DNA of 64,000 nucleotides from Paraburkholderia podalyriae (lineage in GTDB: Bacteria > Pseudomonadota > Gammaproteobacteria > Burkholderiales > Burkholderiaceae): the NCBI RefSeq assembly GCF_014397785.1, contig NZ_VZQQ01000004.1:124001-188000 (forward strand), written 5' to 3'. The position numbers were made by a program, and so were the translations under genes. Positions within the stretch are counted from its first letter, which is position 1. The number at the start of each line of letters is the position of its first letter. Of this stretch, positions 35,236 to 43,514 are shown piece after piece. Below the pieces are notes generated by a model. That model worked only from the letters and a program-made list of their open reading frames with translations, had not been told where the DNA came from and did no database searches.

Positions 35236-36153
35236 ATGCAAAAACTGCTCTTGGCGCACGGCAGTGCGCTTTCCAATCTCGCGTTGTTCGTTGCGGTCGA
35301 TACCGGCCTGTTCGAGCGTCATGGCCTACAGGTCGAAGCACCGCCGCTGACACATTTCAGCTCCACCGCTGCATTGCTGAGAAGCGGAGAGGCTGATCTC
35401 GGCACCACCGGCTTTACACAGCCGCTGGTCGATCATGCCCGACCCGACCCGCTACGCATTGTCGGTGGCAGCGGCAAGCTCGGCATGGCGCTCGTGGGGC
35501 AGCCGGGCCTGTCGATGAGCGATCTGCGCGGCCAGCATGTAGGAACCTTCGCCGACGATCCAATGGAAGTCCTGCTGCACGATGCACTATGGGTGCACGG
35601 GATGGATCTCATGCAGGTCGAACGCGTGCTGTACCCATCGCTCGCCGAGGCGGTCGCCGATCTGACCGGCGGCCGCCTCGCGGCGCTGACGTTGATCGAA
35701 CCGTGGATTTCCCGCCTTCGGCTGCGCGGCTTCGAGGTGCTGTGCGACGGCTTGCACGCTTGGGGCGGCGACTATCCCGACACGTTGCTCGTCGCCCGCC
35801 AGAGTTTTCTCGACGCACATCCTGAGATCATCCGCGCGGCCTTACGCGCAATGCTCGATGCGCAGGAAGCGATTACGAACAATCCCCGCGAAGCCCTGCG
35901 CGCCAGCGCCTACCGCTACCCCGAATTCGCGCTTGACGAACTGCTGGCCGGCGTCGCCGCGCAGCCGCCGATCATCGATATTCGCCCCCTTCGCGAGTGC
36001 ATTCTCGCACGTGCCCGGTCGCTGGAAGCGCTCGGACGAATGCAGGTTTCCGCCTCGATTGGACAGATTTTCAGCTTCGATCTGCTGGCACAAACGCTTG
36101 CGCAGTCGCCTGCGGAAACTTTCACATCCCCATCTGCCGTTCAATCTCTCTAA
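35236..36153 (+). CDS. NMT1/TauA-like substrate-binding protein lacking a signal peptide
   Basis: A 305-residue protein with the fold of ABC solute-binding proteins for nitrogenous or sulphur compounds and thiamine precursors (LALFVAVDTGLFERHGLQVE, LLRSGEADLGTTGFTQPLVD, LRGQHVGTFADDPMEVLLHD). The ATG at 35236 starts directly in the first beta strand (MQKLLLAHGSALSNL) with no signal peptide or Tat motif, and no usable upstream start adds one. It may therefore be cytoplasmic, acting as a sensor or as an NMT1/THI5-like enzyme, or it may be mis-started. It is the first gene of the operon, followed 10 bases later by a normal exported solute-binding protein. Confidence 0.82.
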   Translation: MQKLLLAHGSALSNLALFVAVDTGLFERHGLQVEAPPLTHFSSTAALLRSGEADLGTTGFTQPLVDHARPDPLRIVGGSGKLGMALVGQPGLSMSDLRGQHVGTFADDPMEVLLHDALWVHGMDLMQVERVLYPSLAEAVADLTGGRLAALTLIEPWISRLRLRGFEVLCDGLHAWGGDYPDTLLVARQSFLDAHPEIIRAALRAMLDAQEAITNNPREALRASAYRYPEFALDELLAGVAAQPPIIDIRPLRECILARARSLEALGRMQVSASIGQIFSFDLLAQTLAQSPAETFTSPSAVQSL

Positions 36154-36163
36154 GGACCACGCG

Positions 36164-37225
36164 ATGTTCAGGAAATTTGTTCAGCAAGACCCGAATGGTT
36201 ACCCGTTGACCGAACTCGGCAGTACGCGGCGCGAATTCCTGATGCGCGGTGCGTGTCTGGCCGGCGCCGCGGCGTTGGGCGGTGCCTATCTACCACAGGC
36301 CATGGCGGCCGGCCCGCTGACCCTCAAGGCGACGCACGGCACGGGTCTCTGCAATTGTCCGTTCTTTCTCGTCAAGGAACGCAATCTCGCGCAGGGCGTC
36401 ACGCTCGACTTCGTCACTACCCCGTCCAATGCGGACATCGCGGCGCTCTTCGGCGCGGGCGTGGTGGACGTCTCCGTGGTTCCGTACACCAACTTCATGA
36501 CGCTCTACGATGCCGGCGCACCGATCAAGATCGTCGCAGGCTCGGGCGTGCAGGGCTGCGTGATCGTCGCGCAGGCGGGCATCACGTCTGCGGCCCAACT
36601 GCGCGGCAAGACCATCGGTACATTCCAGGCCGATACGCTCGAAATGCTCCCGTACGATTACCTGAAGAAGGCCGGCATGAGTTTCGCCGACGTCAAGGTG
36701 CGCTACTTCGGCACTTCGCCGGAGCTGGCGCAGGCGTTCATCGCCGGGAACGTCGATGCAATGTGCCACATCGAGCCCTACGCGACGCAGGCGTTGAAGG
36801 CGAGGCCGGGCTCCGTGCAGCTTTCGAACGGTGTGGATGTATACGGCGCGAACTACTCCGACTGCGTTCTCGCGGTGCGCAGCAAGCTCCTGCACGAAAA
36901 CCGCGATGCGGTGAAGGCGCTGATCAAGGCGATGATGGTCGCGCAGCATCAGGAAGAACTGGACCGCGCCTCGGCCGTCAAGGACACCGTCGGCAAGTAC
37001 TTCAAAACGAGCTACGACGCCACGCTCGACGCAGCCGCGAAGCAGCCGGCGATGATCGATCAGCGCAGCAACCAGAATTTCATCCTGCAGCGGGCGCAGA
37101 ATCTGAAGGACCTGCGCTACATCAAGCGACTTCCTGGCCCTGACATGTTCGACTGGGGGCCGCTCGATGAGGTGATCAAGGAAAACGGCGATCTCTATGG
37201 CCAGCTCAAGCTGAAATCCGCATGA
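36164..37225 (+). CDS. ABC transporter solute-binding protein with Tat signal
   Basis: About 353 residues from ATG 36164. The twin-arginine signal STRREFLMRGACLAGAAALG (Arg22, Arg23) directs export. The mature protein has the NMT1/SsuA-type fold (HGTGLCNCPFFLVKERNLAQ, FGAGVVDVSVVPYTNFMTLY, ELAQAFIAGNVDAMCHIEPY). It would capture the substrate in the periplasm for the permease and ATPase encoded directly downstream; the stop overlaps the permease start (ATGA). The ligand is unknown; the amidase and amidohydrolase genes after it point to a nitrogen-containing compound. Confidence 0.92.
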   Translation: MFRKFVQQDPNGYPLTELGSTRREFLMRGACLAGAAALGGAYLPQAMAAGPLTLKATHGTGLCNCPFFLVKERNLAQGVTLDFVTTPSNADIAALFGAGVVDVSVVPYTNFMTLYDAGAPIKIVAGSGVQGCVIVAQAGITSAAQLRGKTIGTFQADTLEMLPYDYLKKAGMSFADVKVRYFGTSPELAQAFIAGNVDAMCHIEPYATQALKARPGSVQLSNGVDVYGANYSDCVLAVRSKLLHENRDAVKALIKAMMVAQHQEELDRASAVKDTVGKYFKTSYDATLDAAAKQPAMIDQRSNQNFILQRAQNLKDLRYIKRLPGPDMFDWGPLDEVIKENGDLYGQLKLKSA

Positions 37226-38121
37226 AAGCCGATCCGACGACCCTCTTCGCGCACCGGCGCGTGGTGCGCCCGGCAGCAAGTGGCCGGCCACGCTACAACC
37301 TCGTCCGGCGACTCGTGCCGCTTGGCTGGGGAGTCGCCTCGCTGGCGTGCTTCATTGCCGCATGGGAACTGGCGTGGGCCGCAGGTTGGGCAGATCCGCT
37401 TCTGTTGCCGCCGCCGCACATCTTCCTGCGCAACTTCGCGTCGCAGGCTCAGTACTTCATCCCGACTGACGTGATCGGCGAGACGTCCAACGCGACAGCG
37501 CTGAAGTCGCTCGCCATGACTATCGTCGCAACAACGTTGCGGGTGTTAAGCGGCCTGGTGCTGGGCTTCGTCTGCAGCGTGGCGATGGGCGTCGCGATCC
37601 GCTACTTCCGCCTGCTCGGCAACCTCACCTTACCGACGATCACGCTGCTGGCTCCCATTTCACCGATCGCGTGGCTCCCGGTCGCGATCTTCCTGTTCGG
37701 AATCGGCAATGCGCCCGCTGTATTCATGGTGTTCATCTCGCTTTTTTTTGTCATGACCGTCTCGACGATAAGCCAGATCGACAACGTCAGCCGTACCCAC
37801 CTTAACGTCGCCGCCGTGATGGGCGCGACGCGCGCGCAGACGTTCCGTCATGTGATTCTGCCGGCCATTTTGCCGTCGCTCTTCATGGTGCTGCGCATGA
37901 ACCTGTTCGGCGCGTGGATGGTAGTGCTGGTGGCGGAAGCGACCGGCGTCGGCAGCGGGCTCGGTCAGGTCGTCATGCTCGCGCGCAATACCTTCAACTC
38001 GAGCCTGTCGTTCTTCACGATGACGCTGATCGGCGTCACCGGCTTCGCCTTCGACGTTGCGCTGCGAATCGTCCAGCGCAAGGTGCTGTTCTGGGTGCCA
38101 GGTAACGGTTTGGGGAAATGA
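37222..38121 (+). CDS. ABC transporter permease (SsuC/TauC type)
   Basis: A 299-residue inner-membrane permease with about six helices after a basic N-terminus. The loop ILLA-type region appears as MGVAIRYFRLLGNLTLPTIT and LLAPISPIAWLPVAIFLFGI. The EAA motif that contacts the ATPase is around AAVMGATRAQTFRHVILPAI. Together with the Tat-exported binding protein and the following ATPase it makes a complete importer of the nitrate/sulphonate/taurine class. It overlaps the previous gene by 4 bases. Confidence 0.93.
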   Translation: MKADPTTLFAHRRVVRPAASGRPRYNLVRRLVPLGWGVASLACFIAAWELAWAAGWADPLLLPPPHIFLRNFASQAQYFIPTDVIGETSNATALKSLAMTIVATTLRVLSGLVLGFVCSVAMGVAIRYFRLLGNLTLPTITLLAPISPIAWLPVAIFLFGIGNAPAVFMVFISLFFVMTVSTISQIDNVSRTHLNVAAVMGATRAQTFRHVILPAILPSLFMVLRMNLFGAWMVVLVAEATGVGSGLGQVVMLARNTFNSSLSFFTMTLIGVTGFAFDVALRIVQRKVLFWVPGNGLGK

Positions 38122-38122
38122 T

Positions 38123-38935
38123 ATGAGCCAGAATGAATCAGCTTCCATGCAACCGCCGCTCGTCACCTGCAAGGGCGTCGGCAAGACATGGCAGACAGAC
38201 GGCGCACCGTTCGTTGCCTTGCGTGACGTCGACCTGAATATCGCTCGCCGCGAATTCGTCGTGTTCCTCGGCCCAAGCGGGTGCGGCAAAAGCACTCTGC
38301 TCTATCTAATCTCAGGACTGGAACAGGTATCCAGCGGCCGCATCGCGTGCGGCGGTGCCGAGGTGAGCGGACCGGGCACGGACCGTGGACTCGTCTTCCA
38401 GGACGCCTCGCTCTTTCCGTGGCTGAGCGTGGGCGAAAACATCACCTTCGGCCTGAAAATGCAGCACATGCCCAAGGAAAACCGGCGGCGTGTCGCAGAG
38501 GAAATTCTCGAGCGTGTCGGCTTGTCCGAAGCCATCGACAAACGGCCCGACCAGCTCTCGGGCGGCATGCGCCAGCGTGTTGCCGTGGGGCGTGCACTCG
38601 CGCTGAAGCCCGAGATACTGCTGCTCGACGAGCCGTTCGCCGCGCTGGACGTGCAAACGCGTGCGAAGATGCAGGACTTCCTGATCCAGGTCTGGCAACG
38701 AAGCAATGTGTCGATGGTCTTCGTCACTCACCACATCGACGAAGCGATTGCGCTCGCCGACCGCATTGTCGTGTTTACGGCACGCCCGGGGCGCATCAAG
38801 ACCATCATTCCGGTCGATCTTCCTCGTCCGCGGGACACGCGCAGCCTGGCGTTCCACGATCTCAGCGTCCATCTGACCGACCTGATGCGCGATGAAGTCG
38901 ATCGCGCCTTCGCCGAGCAGGAGCGGGTCCGATGA
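38123..38935 (+). CDS. ABC transporter ATP-binding protein (SsuB/TauB type)
   Basis: About 270 residues from ATG 38123, 1 base after the permease stop. The ATPase has Walker A GPSGCGKSTLLYLI, Q-loop VFQDASLFPWLSV, signature LSGGMRQRVAVGRAL, Walker B EILLLDEPFAALD and switch His in VFVTHHIDEAIALADR. The sequence around the Q-loop (LFPWLSVGENITFGL) is typical of nitrate/sulphonate/taurine importers. The next gene overlaps by 4 bases. Confidence 0.95.
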   Translation: MSQNESASMQPPLVTCKGVGKTWQTDGAPFVALRDVDLNIARREFVVFLGPSGCGKSTLLYLISGLEQVSSGRIACGGAEVSGPGTDRGLVFQDASLFPWLSVGENITFGLKMQHMPKENRRRVAEEILERVGLSEAIDKRPDQLSGGMRQRVAVGRALALKPEILLLDEPFAALDVQTRAKMQDFLIQVWQRSNVSMVFVTHHIDEAIALADRIVVFTARPGRIKTIIPVDLPRPRDTRSLAFHDLSVHLTDLMRDEVDRAFAEQERVR

Positions 38936-39813
38936 ATCGACTGGTAACCCTGAGCACACTTCGGGCCGCGGCACTGCAATTGCCTCCCTGCACAACCGAC
39001 CTTGCCGGCAACGAGGACGTGGCATTTGCCGCCGTGCGCGCCGCCGCTGATGACGGCGCCCAGTTGATCGTCTTGCCCGAGTTCTCAATGGTGCCGTACT
39101 TCGCGAGCGCGCCGGGCGGGCAATATCGTGACTGGGCGCAGCCCGCCGACGGTCCCCTCGCCGCACGCTGCGCCGCGCTGGCCAGGGAGCGTGGCATCGC
39201 CCTGTTCGTACCGTTCTACGAAATCGATCGGGCGAGTGGTCGGTATCACAACGCCGTGCTCGGCTTCGACGCCGACGGCAATCCGCTGCGCGCCGGTCCG
39301 GTTGCGCGCAAGCTTCACCTGCCTGTCGGCGACGACCCGCCGCCCGGCTACGATGAAGCCGCGCACTTCACGCCTGGCGACGCACTGCACGTCATGCAGG
39401 TAGGCGCATGGCGCATCGGCGTTCTGGTCTGCTACGACCGCCGCTTTCCAGAATGCTGGCGCGCGTTGCGCGCGGCCGGCGCCGATCTCGTCATCGTGCC
39501 CGTCGCGGGCAGCGGTGGCGACGATATGGATTTCTTCGTCGGGGAGCTGCGCACGCACGCGCGGGAAAATGGGCTGGCGGTCGTTTGCGCGAACAAGACC
39601 GGTGACGAATTCCTCGATGGCGTGCGCATCGACAACTATGGCGAGTCGTGTGTGATTGCCGCCGACGGCGCTGTACTCGCCCGCCGGCCAGGCAACGAAG
39701 GACCTGGCATCGTCAGCGCGACGCTCGCGCATGCAGACATCGCGGCGACCCGCGAAAAGCTTTCTTACTTCGACCATCGGCGTGTCGATCTATACGACAC
39801 ACCATCGTTCTGA
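38932..39813 (+). CDS. Carbon-nitrogen hydrolase (nitrilase superfamily)
   Basis: A 293-residue hydrolase with the catalytic triad visible: Glu50 in LIVLPEFSMVPYF, Lys127 in VARKLHLPVGDD and Cys167 in IGVLVCYDRRFPECWRAL. It resembles N-carbamoyl-amino-acid or omega-amidase branches, which release ammonia from amides or carbamoyl groups. It is cytoplasmic and translationally coupled to the ABC ATPase gene, so it probably acts on the imported compound or an intermediate formed by the next two enzymes. Confidence 0.92.
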   Translation: MNRLVTLSTLRAAALQLPPCTTDLAGNEDVAFAAVRAAADDGAQLIVLPEFSMVPYFASAPGGQYRDWAQPADGPLAARCAALARERGIALFVPFYEIDRASGRYHNAVLGFDADGNPLRAGPVARKLHLPVGDDPPPGYDEAAHFTPGDALHVMQVGAWRIGVLVCYDRRFPECWRALRAAGADLVIVPVAGSGGDDMDFFVGELRTHARENGLAVVCANKTGDEFLDGVRIDNYGESCVIAADGAVLARRPGNEGPGIVSATLAHADIAATREKLSYFDHRRVDLYDTPSF

Positions 39814-39842
39814 AACTCTCCTCCGTTCAGGTAAAAGCAAAC

Positions 39843-41384
39843 ATGTCCGAAACATTGATTGTCGCTGGCTGGATCGTCAAGGGCGTCGCCGACCGGCACA
39901 ACGCAGAGGTCATCCGCGACGGCGCGCTGTATCAACGCGACGGCGTAATAGTCGAGATCGGCGATGCGCAGCAGCTGATCGCAAAGTATCCGAACGCGCC
40001 GCGCCTCGGCTCGCCCGATACGGTGTTGATGCCTGGCTTCGTCAACAGTCACCATCACGTCGGCCTGACGCCGCTGCAACACGGCTCTCCGGACTACGCG
40101 CTGGAACTGTGGTTTGCGAGCCGGATGGGTACGCGCGAGATCGATCTTTACCTCGATACCCTGTACTCCGCCTTCGAAATGATTGCGTCCGGCATTACTA
40201 CCGTGCAGCACATCCACGGTTGGCGGCCTGGTCCGCTGTCGTCGATACATGAAGCCGCTTCAGGCGTCCTGAAGGCGTATCGGGACATCGGTATGCGCGC
40301 GTCGTACAGCTTCGCCGTGCGCGAGCAGAACCTGCTCGTCTACGAAGCCGACGAAGACTTCGTCAAACGCCTGCCGGCCGACATCGGACCTAAGGTCGCT
40401 GCGCATCTGAAAGCGCAGCAGGTCCCGCTGGCCGATCATCTGCAGTTGTTCGACATGCTCACGCAGGACAACGAAGGCCAATCGCTGACCCGGATTCAGC
40501 TTGCACCTGCCAACCTGCACTGGTGTAGCGATGAGACACTGCTTACCATCAAGGAACGCGCCGACAAAGCCGGCGTACCGATGCATATGCATTTGCTCGA
40601 AACCGCCTATCAGAAGGAATACGCGCGCCGCCGGACCGGCAAGACGGCGGTCGCGCATCTGAACGATCTCGGTCTGCTCGGTCCGTCGCTAACCCTCGGC
40701 CATGGCGTGTGGCTGACGGAAGCAGACATCGAAATGGTCGCGCATACCGGCACCTGCATCTGCCATAACTGCAGTTCGAATCTCCGTTTGCGCAGTGGCG
40801 TGGCACCCTTGAATGCGTTCGCCAGATACGGTGTGACGGTCGGCATGGGGCTCGACGAAGCGGGTATCAACGAAGACCGCGACATGTTGCAGGAGATGCG
40901 CCTCGCACTGCGGGTACACCGCACGCCGGGAATGGACGACGACGTGCCGACCTGCCCACAAATACTGAAAATGGCCACTGAGGATGGCGCTCGAACCACC
41001 CCGTTCGGCGCACAAATTGGGCGCCTGGAAACCGGACGCCTGGCCGATCTGGTGCTGATGAACTGGAAGACCGCCACGTATCCGTATCAGGACGATAACA
41101 TTCCGATGCTCGATGCGCTCATGCAGCGCGCCAAGACCAATGCTGTCGATGCCGTGATGATTGCCGGCGAAGTGGTGTACCGGGATGGCCGGTTCACGCG
41201 CGTGGATCGCGATGCGATCCTCAACGAGATCGAACAGACTCTCGCGAAGCCGCGCAACGAGGTGAAGCAGGCGGAACGGGAACTGGGCACCGCCGTGTTC
41301 CCTCATGTAAAGGCCTTTTACACCGACTATTTTGCTGAAACGCCGCCGCGTCAGCCGTTTTACGCCCCTTCATCACGGAACTGA
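39843..41384 (+). CDS. Amidohydrolase family protein (AtzA/TrzN/deaminase-like)
   Basis: About 513 residues from ATG 39843. It is a TIM-barrel amidohydrolase of the S-triazine hydrolase/8-oxoguanine deaminase group: metal ligands in PGFVNSHHHVGLTPL (His70, His72), MHMHLLETAYQ, LGHGVWLTEADIEM and MGLDEAG (Asp). The composite domain strand returns at LADLVLMNWKTATYPY. Such enzymes deaminate or dechlorinate ring nitrogen compounds. It follows the nitrilase gene by 29 bases and ends 1 base inside the next gene. The substrate is not identifiable from sequence. Confidence 0.9.
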   Translation: MSETLIVAGWIVKGVADRHNAEVIRDGALYQRDGVIVEIGDAQQLIAKYPNAPRLGSPDTVLMPGFVNSHHHVGLTPLQHGSPDYALELWFASRMGTREIDLYLDTLYSAFEMIASGITTVQHIHGWRPGPLSSIHEAASGVLKAYRDIGMRASYSFAVREQNLLVYEADEDFVKRLPADIGPKVAAHLKAQQVPLADHLQLFDMLTQDNEGQSLTRIQLAPANLHWCSDETLLTIKERADKAGVPMHMHLLETAYQKEYARRRTGKTAVAHLNDLGLLGPSLTLGHGVWLTEADIEMVAHTGTCICHNCSSNLRLRSGVAPLNAFARYGVTVGMGLDEAGINEDRDMLQEMRLALRVHRTPGMDDDVPTCPQILKMATEDGARTTPFGAQIGRLETGRLADLVLMNWKTATYPYQDDNIPMLDALMQRAKTNAVDAVMIAGEVVYRDGRFTRVDRDAILNEIEQTLAKPRNEVKQAERELGTAVFPHVKAFYTDYFAETPPRQPFYAPSSRN

Positions 41385-42685
41385 TGGACCGAATGACCAC
41401 GCAAGCCCTTTTGGAAGCGGTCGACGATCGTTTCGACGCTGAAGTCGAATTTCTGGCCGCCCTCGTTCGCGAGCCCTCTGACAACCCGCCCGGCGATTGT
41501 GCGGGTCACGCCGATCTGGCCGCCCGCGCGCTAGAAGCGCTCGGCTTTGAAGTCGAGCGACACGTCGTGCCGGCAGACGCTGTCGTTCAGGCTGGCATGA
41601 TCAGTGTGACCAACCTGGTCGTTCGGCATCGCTTCGGCGACGGCCCGACGATTGCACTGAACGCACACGGCGATGTCGTGCCGCCCGGCGAGGGCTGGTC
41701 GAGCGATCCTTACGGCGCCGAGATCCGGGACGGCTATATGATCGGACGCGGTGCGGCAGTCTCGAAGTCCGACTTCGCCACGTACGCTTTCGCACTGCGC
41801 GCGTTGATCGAGACGGCTGCCCCGCTGCGAGGCACGGTCGAACTGCATTTGACCTACGACGAGGAAAGCGGCGGCTTGCTGGGTCCCGGCTGGCTGCTTG
41901 CGAACGGCATCGTAAAGCCCGACTTCGCGATCTGCGCCGGCTTCTCGTATGCGATCACGACCGCTCACAACGGTTGCGTGCATCTCGAAGTCAGCGTGCG
42001 CGGCAAGTCCGCGCACGCCGCTCGCCCCGACACCGGACACGACGCGCTTGAGGCGGCCACGGCGGTGTTGCAGGCGCTCTATGCGCATCGCGCGGAACTG
42101 GCCACGATTCGCTCCGCGACCACCGGAATCGAACATCCGACACTCGTAGTGGGGCTGATCGAAGGCGGCATCAATACCAACGTCGTGCCCGACCTGGTGA
42201 CCCTGCGGCTCGATCGGCGCGTGACGCCGGAGGAAGACGCGGCTGCCGCGCGAACGCGCGTGGAGGAAGTCGTGCGGCACGCTGTCGCCGGGCTGCCCGG
42301 CATCAGCGTCGAATTCCGCGAGGTGCTGATCGCCTCACCGATGAGGCAGTTGCCCGGCGCGGAGCAGCTCGTCGCCGCATTGCAGGCGGCGGCTCGCGTC
42401 ACGATCCAGACGGAGATTACGGCGGAAGGTGTGCCGCTCTATACCGATGCCCGCCTGTACTGCGAAGCCGGTGTGCCGACCGTGATCTACGGAGCCGGAC
42501 CTCGCACACTCCTTGAGGCAAACGGACACCGGGCGGACGAGCGAGTGGCGATAGAAGATCTGAGGCGGGCTACGAAGACCGTCGCTCTGGCGCTCAGCGG
42601 CTTACTGAAGCCGAGGTGGGAACATTCGCAGAAACCGGCCGAAGGGCCGGAACGGGTCGCATGCTGCCGGTCCACGCCAGGCTGA
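41384..42685 (+). CDS. M20-family hydrolase with an altered metal site
   Basis: A 433-residue M20/ArgE/DapE-type protein; the ATG shares a base with the previous stop. Family landmarks are LNAHGDVVPPGEGWSSDPYG (His ligand), LTYDEESGGLLGP (catalytic Glu) and a dimerisation lid domain with GKSAHAARPDTGHDALEAA. Where M20 enzymes have the bridging Asp (GRG-x-x-D-x-K-G) this protein reads GRGAAVSKSDFATY, so the bridging ligand is missing or moved by three residues. It probably hydrolyses an N-acyl or N-carbamoyl amino acid as the last step of the operon. The C-terminal 25 residues look like read-through sequence. Confidence 0.88.
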   Translation: MDRMTTQALLEAVDDRFDAEVEFLAALVREPSDNPPGDCAGHADLAARALEALGFEVERHVVPADAVVQAGMISVTNLVVRHRFGDGPTIALNAHGDVVPPGEGWSSDPYGAEIRDGYMIGRGAAVSKSDFATYAFALRALIETAAPLRGTVELHLTYDEESGGLLGPGWLLANGIVKPDFAICAGFSYAITTAHNGCVHLEVSVRGKSAHAARPDTGHDALEAATAVLQALYAHRAELATIRSATTGIEHPTLVVGLIEGGINTNVVPDLVTLRLDRRVTPEEDAAAARTRVEEVVRHAVAGLPGISVEFREVLIASPMRQLPGAEQLVAALQAAARVTIQTEITAEGVPLYTDARLYCEAGVPTVIYGAGPRTLLEANGHRADERVAIEDLRRATKTVALALSGLLKPRWEHSQKPAEGPERVACCRSTPG

Positions 42686-42766
42686 AACCGGCGAACATGC
42701 GTCGTTAGATGGGGCGTGTACTGCGTTGCTCGCGCGACCATTCTCGCGCGCGATGCGGCCAGGGAT

Positions 42767-43513
42767 CTATATGAAGCTTGCGCCTCCGTTGACGGGGATC
42801 GTTTGGCCCGTGATGAATGCGTTGCCGACGACCATCCGCACGACCTCCGCGACCTCGCTCGCTTCGCCCAAGCGCCCGACGGGCAGCCTTTCTGCGACGT
42901 TGGACGCCTTAAGCGGTCCAGCCATTTCGGTGTCGATCGGTCCCGGTGCAACGGCGTTGACGGTGATCCCTTCGCGGGCGAGCCGTGCCGCATAGCCGCG
43001 CGTCAAGCCTTCGAGGCCGGCTTTCGATGCGTTGTAGTGAACGCCGACCAGGCCGGGGCCGCGGGCGGCGGCCGACGACACGTTGACGATGCGGCCCCAG
43101 CGCCTCGCGCGCATGCCGGGCAGCACTGCCTGCGTGCAGAGAAACGCCGATTTCAGATTGACGGCGAGCGTTCGATCGAACTCCGCTTCCGCGAGATCGT
43201 CGATGTCGACGATCGTCGCGGTGCCCGCGTTGTTCACGAGCACGTCGATGAGGCCGAGGCGGTTTTCCACCTCGACAATCATCGCTTCGACGTCGTCTCC
43301 GACCGATACGTCGGCGCATACTGCGATCGCGCGGCCTCCGGCGCGTTCGATTTCCGCGACGACGTCGGCCGCGTCGTTCTCGCGTTGCCGATAGTTGACG
43401 GCGACCGCCGCGCCGGCTGCGGCAAGCGCGATCGAAATGGCGCGTCCGATTCCGCGCGAGCCGCCGGTCACCAAGGCGACACGATCGTTTAAGTTGAGCG
43501 AATGAGCTGGCAT
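42767..43513 (-). CDS. Short-chain dehydrogenase/reductase (FabG-like)
   Basis: About 248 residues from ATG 43513, with GAGGAG upstream on the minus strand. It is a classical SDR: NAD(P) motif VTGGSRGIGRAI, NNAG, catalytic Ser in VSSAAARGPG and Tyr/Lys in HYNASKAG, and the C-terminal GNAFITGQTIPVNGGASF. It resembles 3-oxoacyl reductases, glucose dehydrogenases and related enzymes; the substrate is unknown. It is convergent with the hydrolase operon and divergent from the AAA remnant. Confidence 0.92.
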   Translation of the reverse strand: MPAHSLNLNDRVALVTGGSRGIGRAISIALAAAGAAVAVNYRQRENDAADVVAEIERAGGRAIAVCADVSVGDDVEAMIVEVENRLGLIDVLVNNAGTATIVDIDDLAEAEFDRTLAVNLKSAFLCTQAVLPGMRARRWGRIVNVSSAAARGPGLVGVHYNASKAGLEGLTRGYAARLAREGITVNAVAPGPIDTEMAGPLKASNVAERLPVGRLGEASEVAEVVRMVVGNAFITGQTIPVNGGASFI

Positions 43514-43514
43514 C

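Noticed and set aside
42640..42670. GC-rich hairpin CCGGCC-GAAG-GGCCGG near the end of the M20 gene as a terminator
   Set aside because: It lies inside the coding sequence and has no T run after it.
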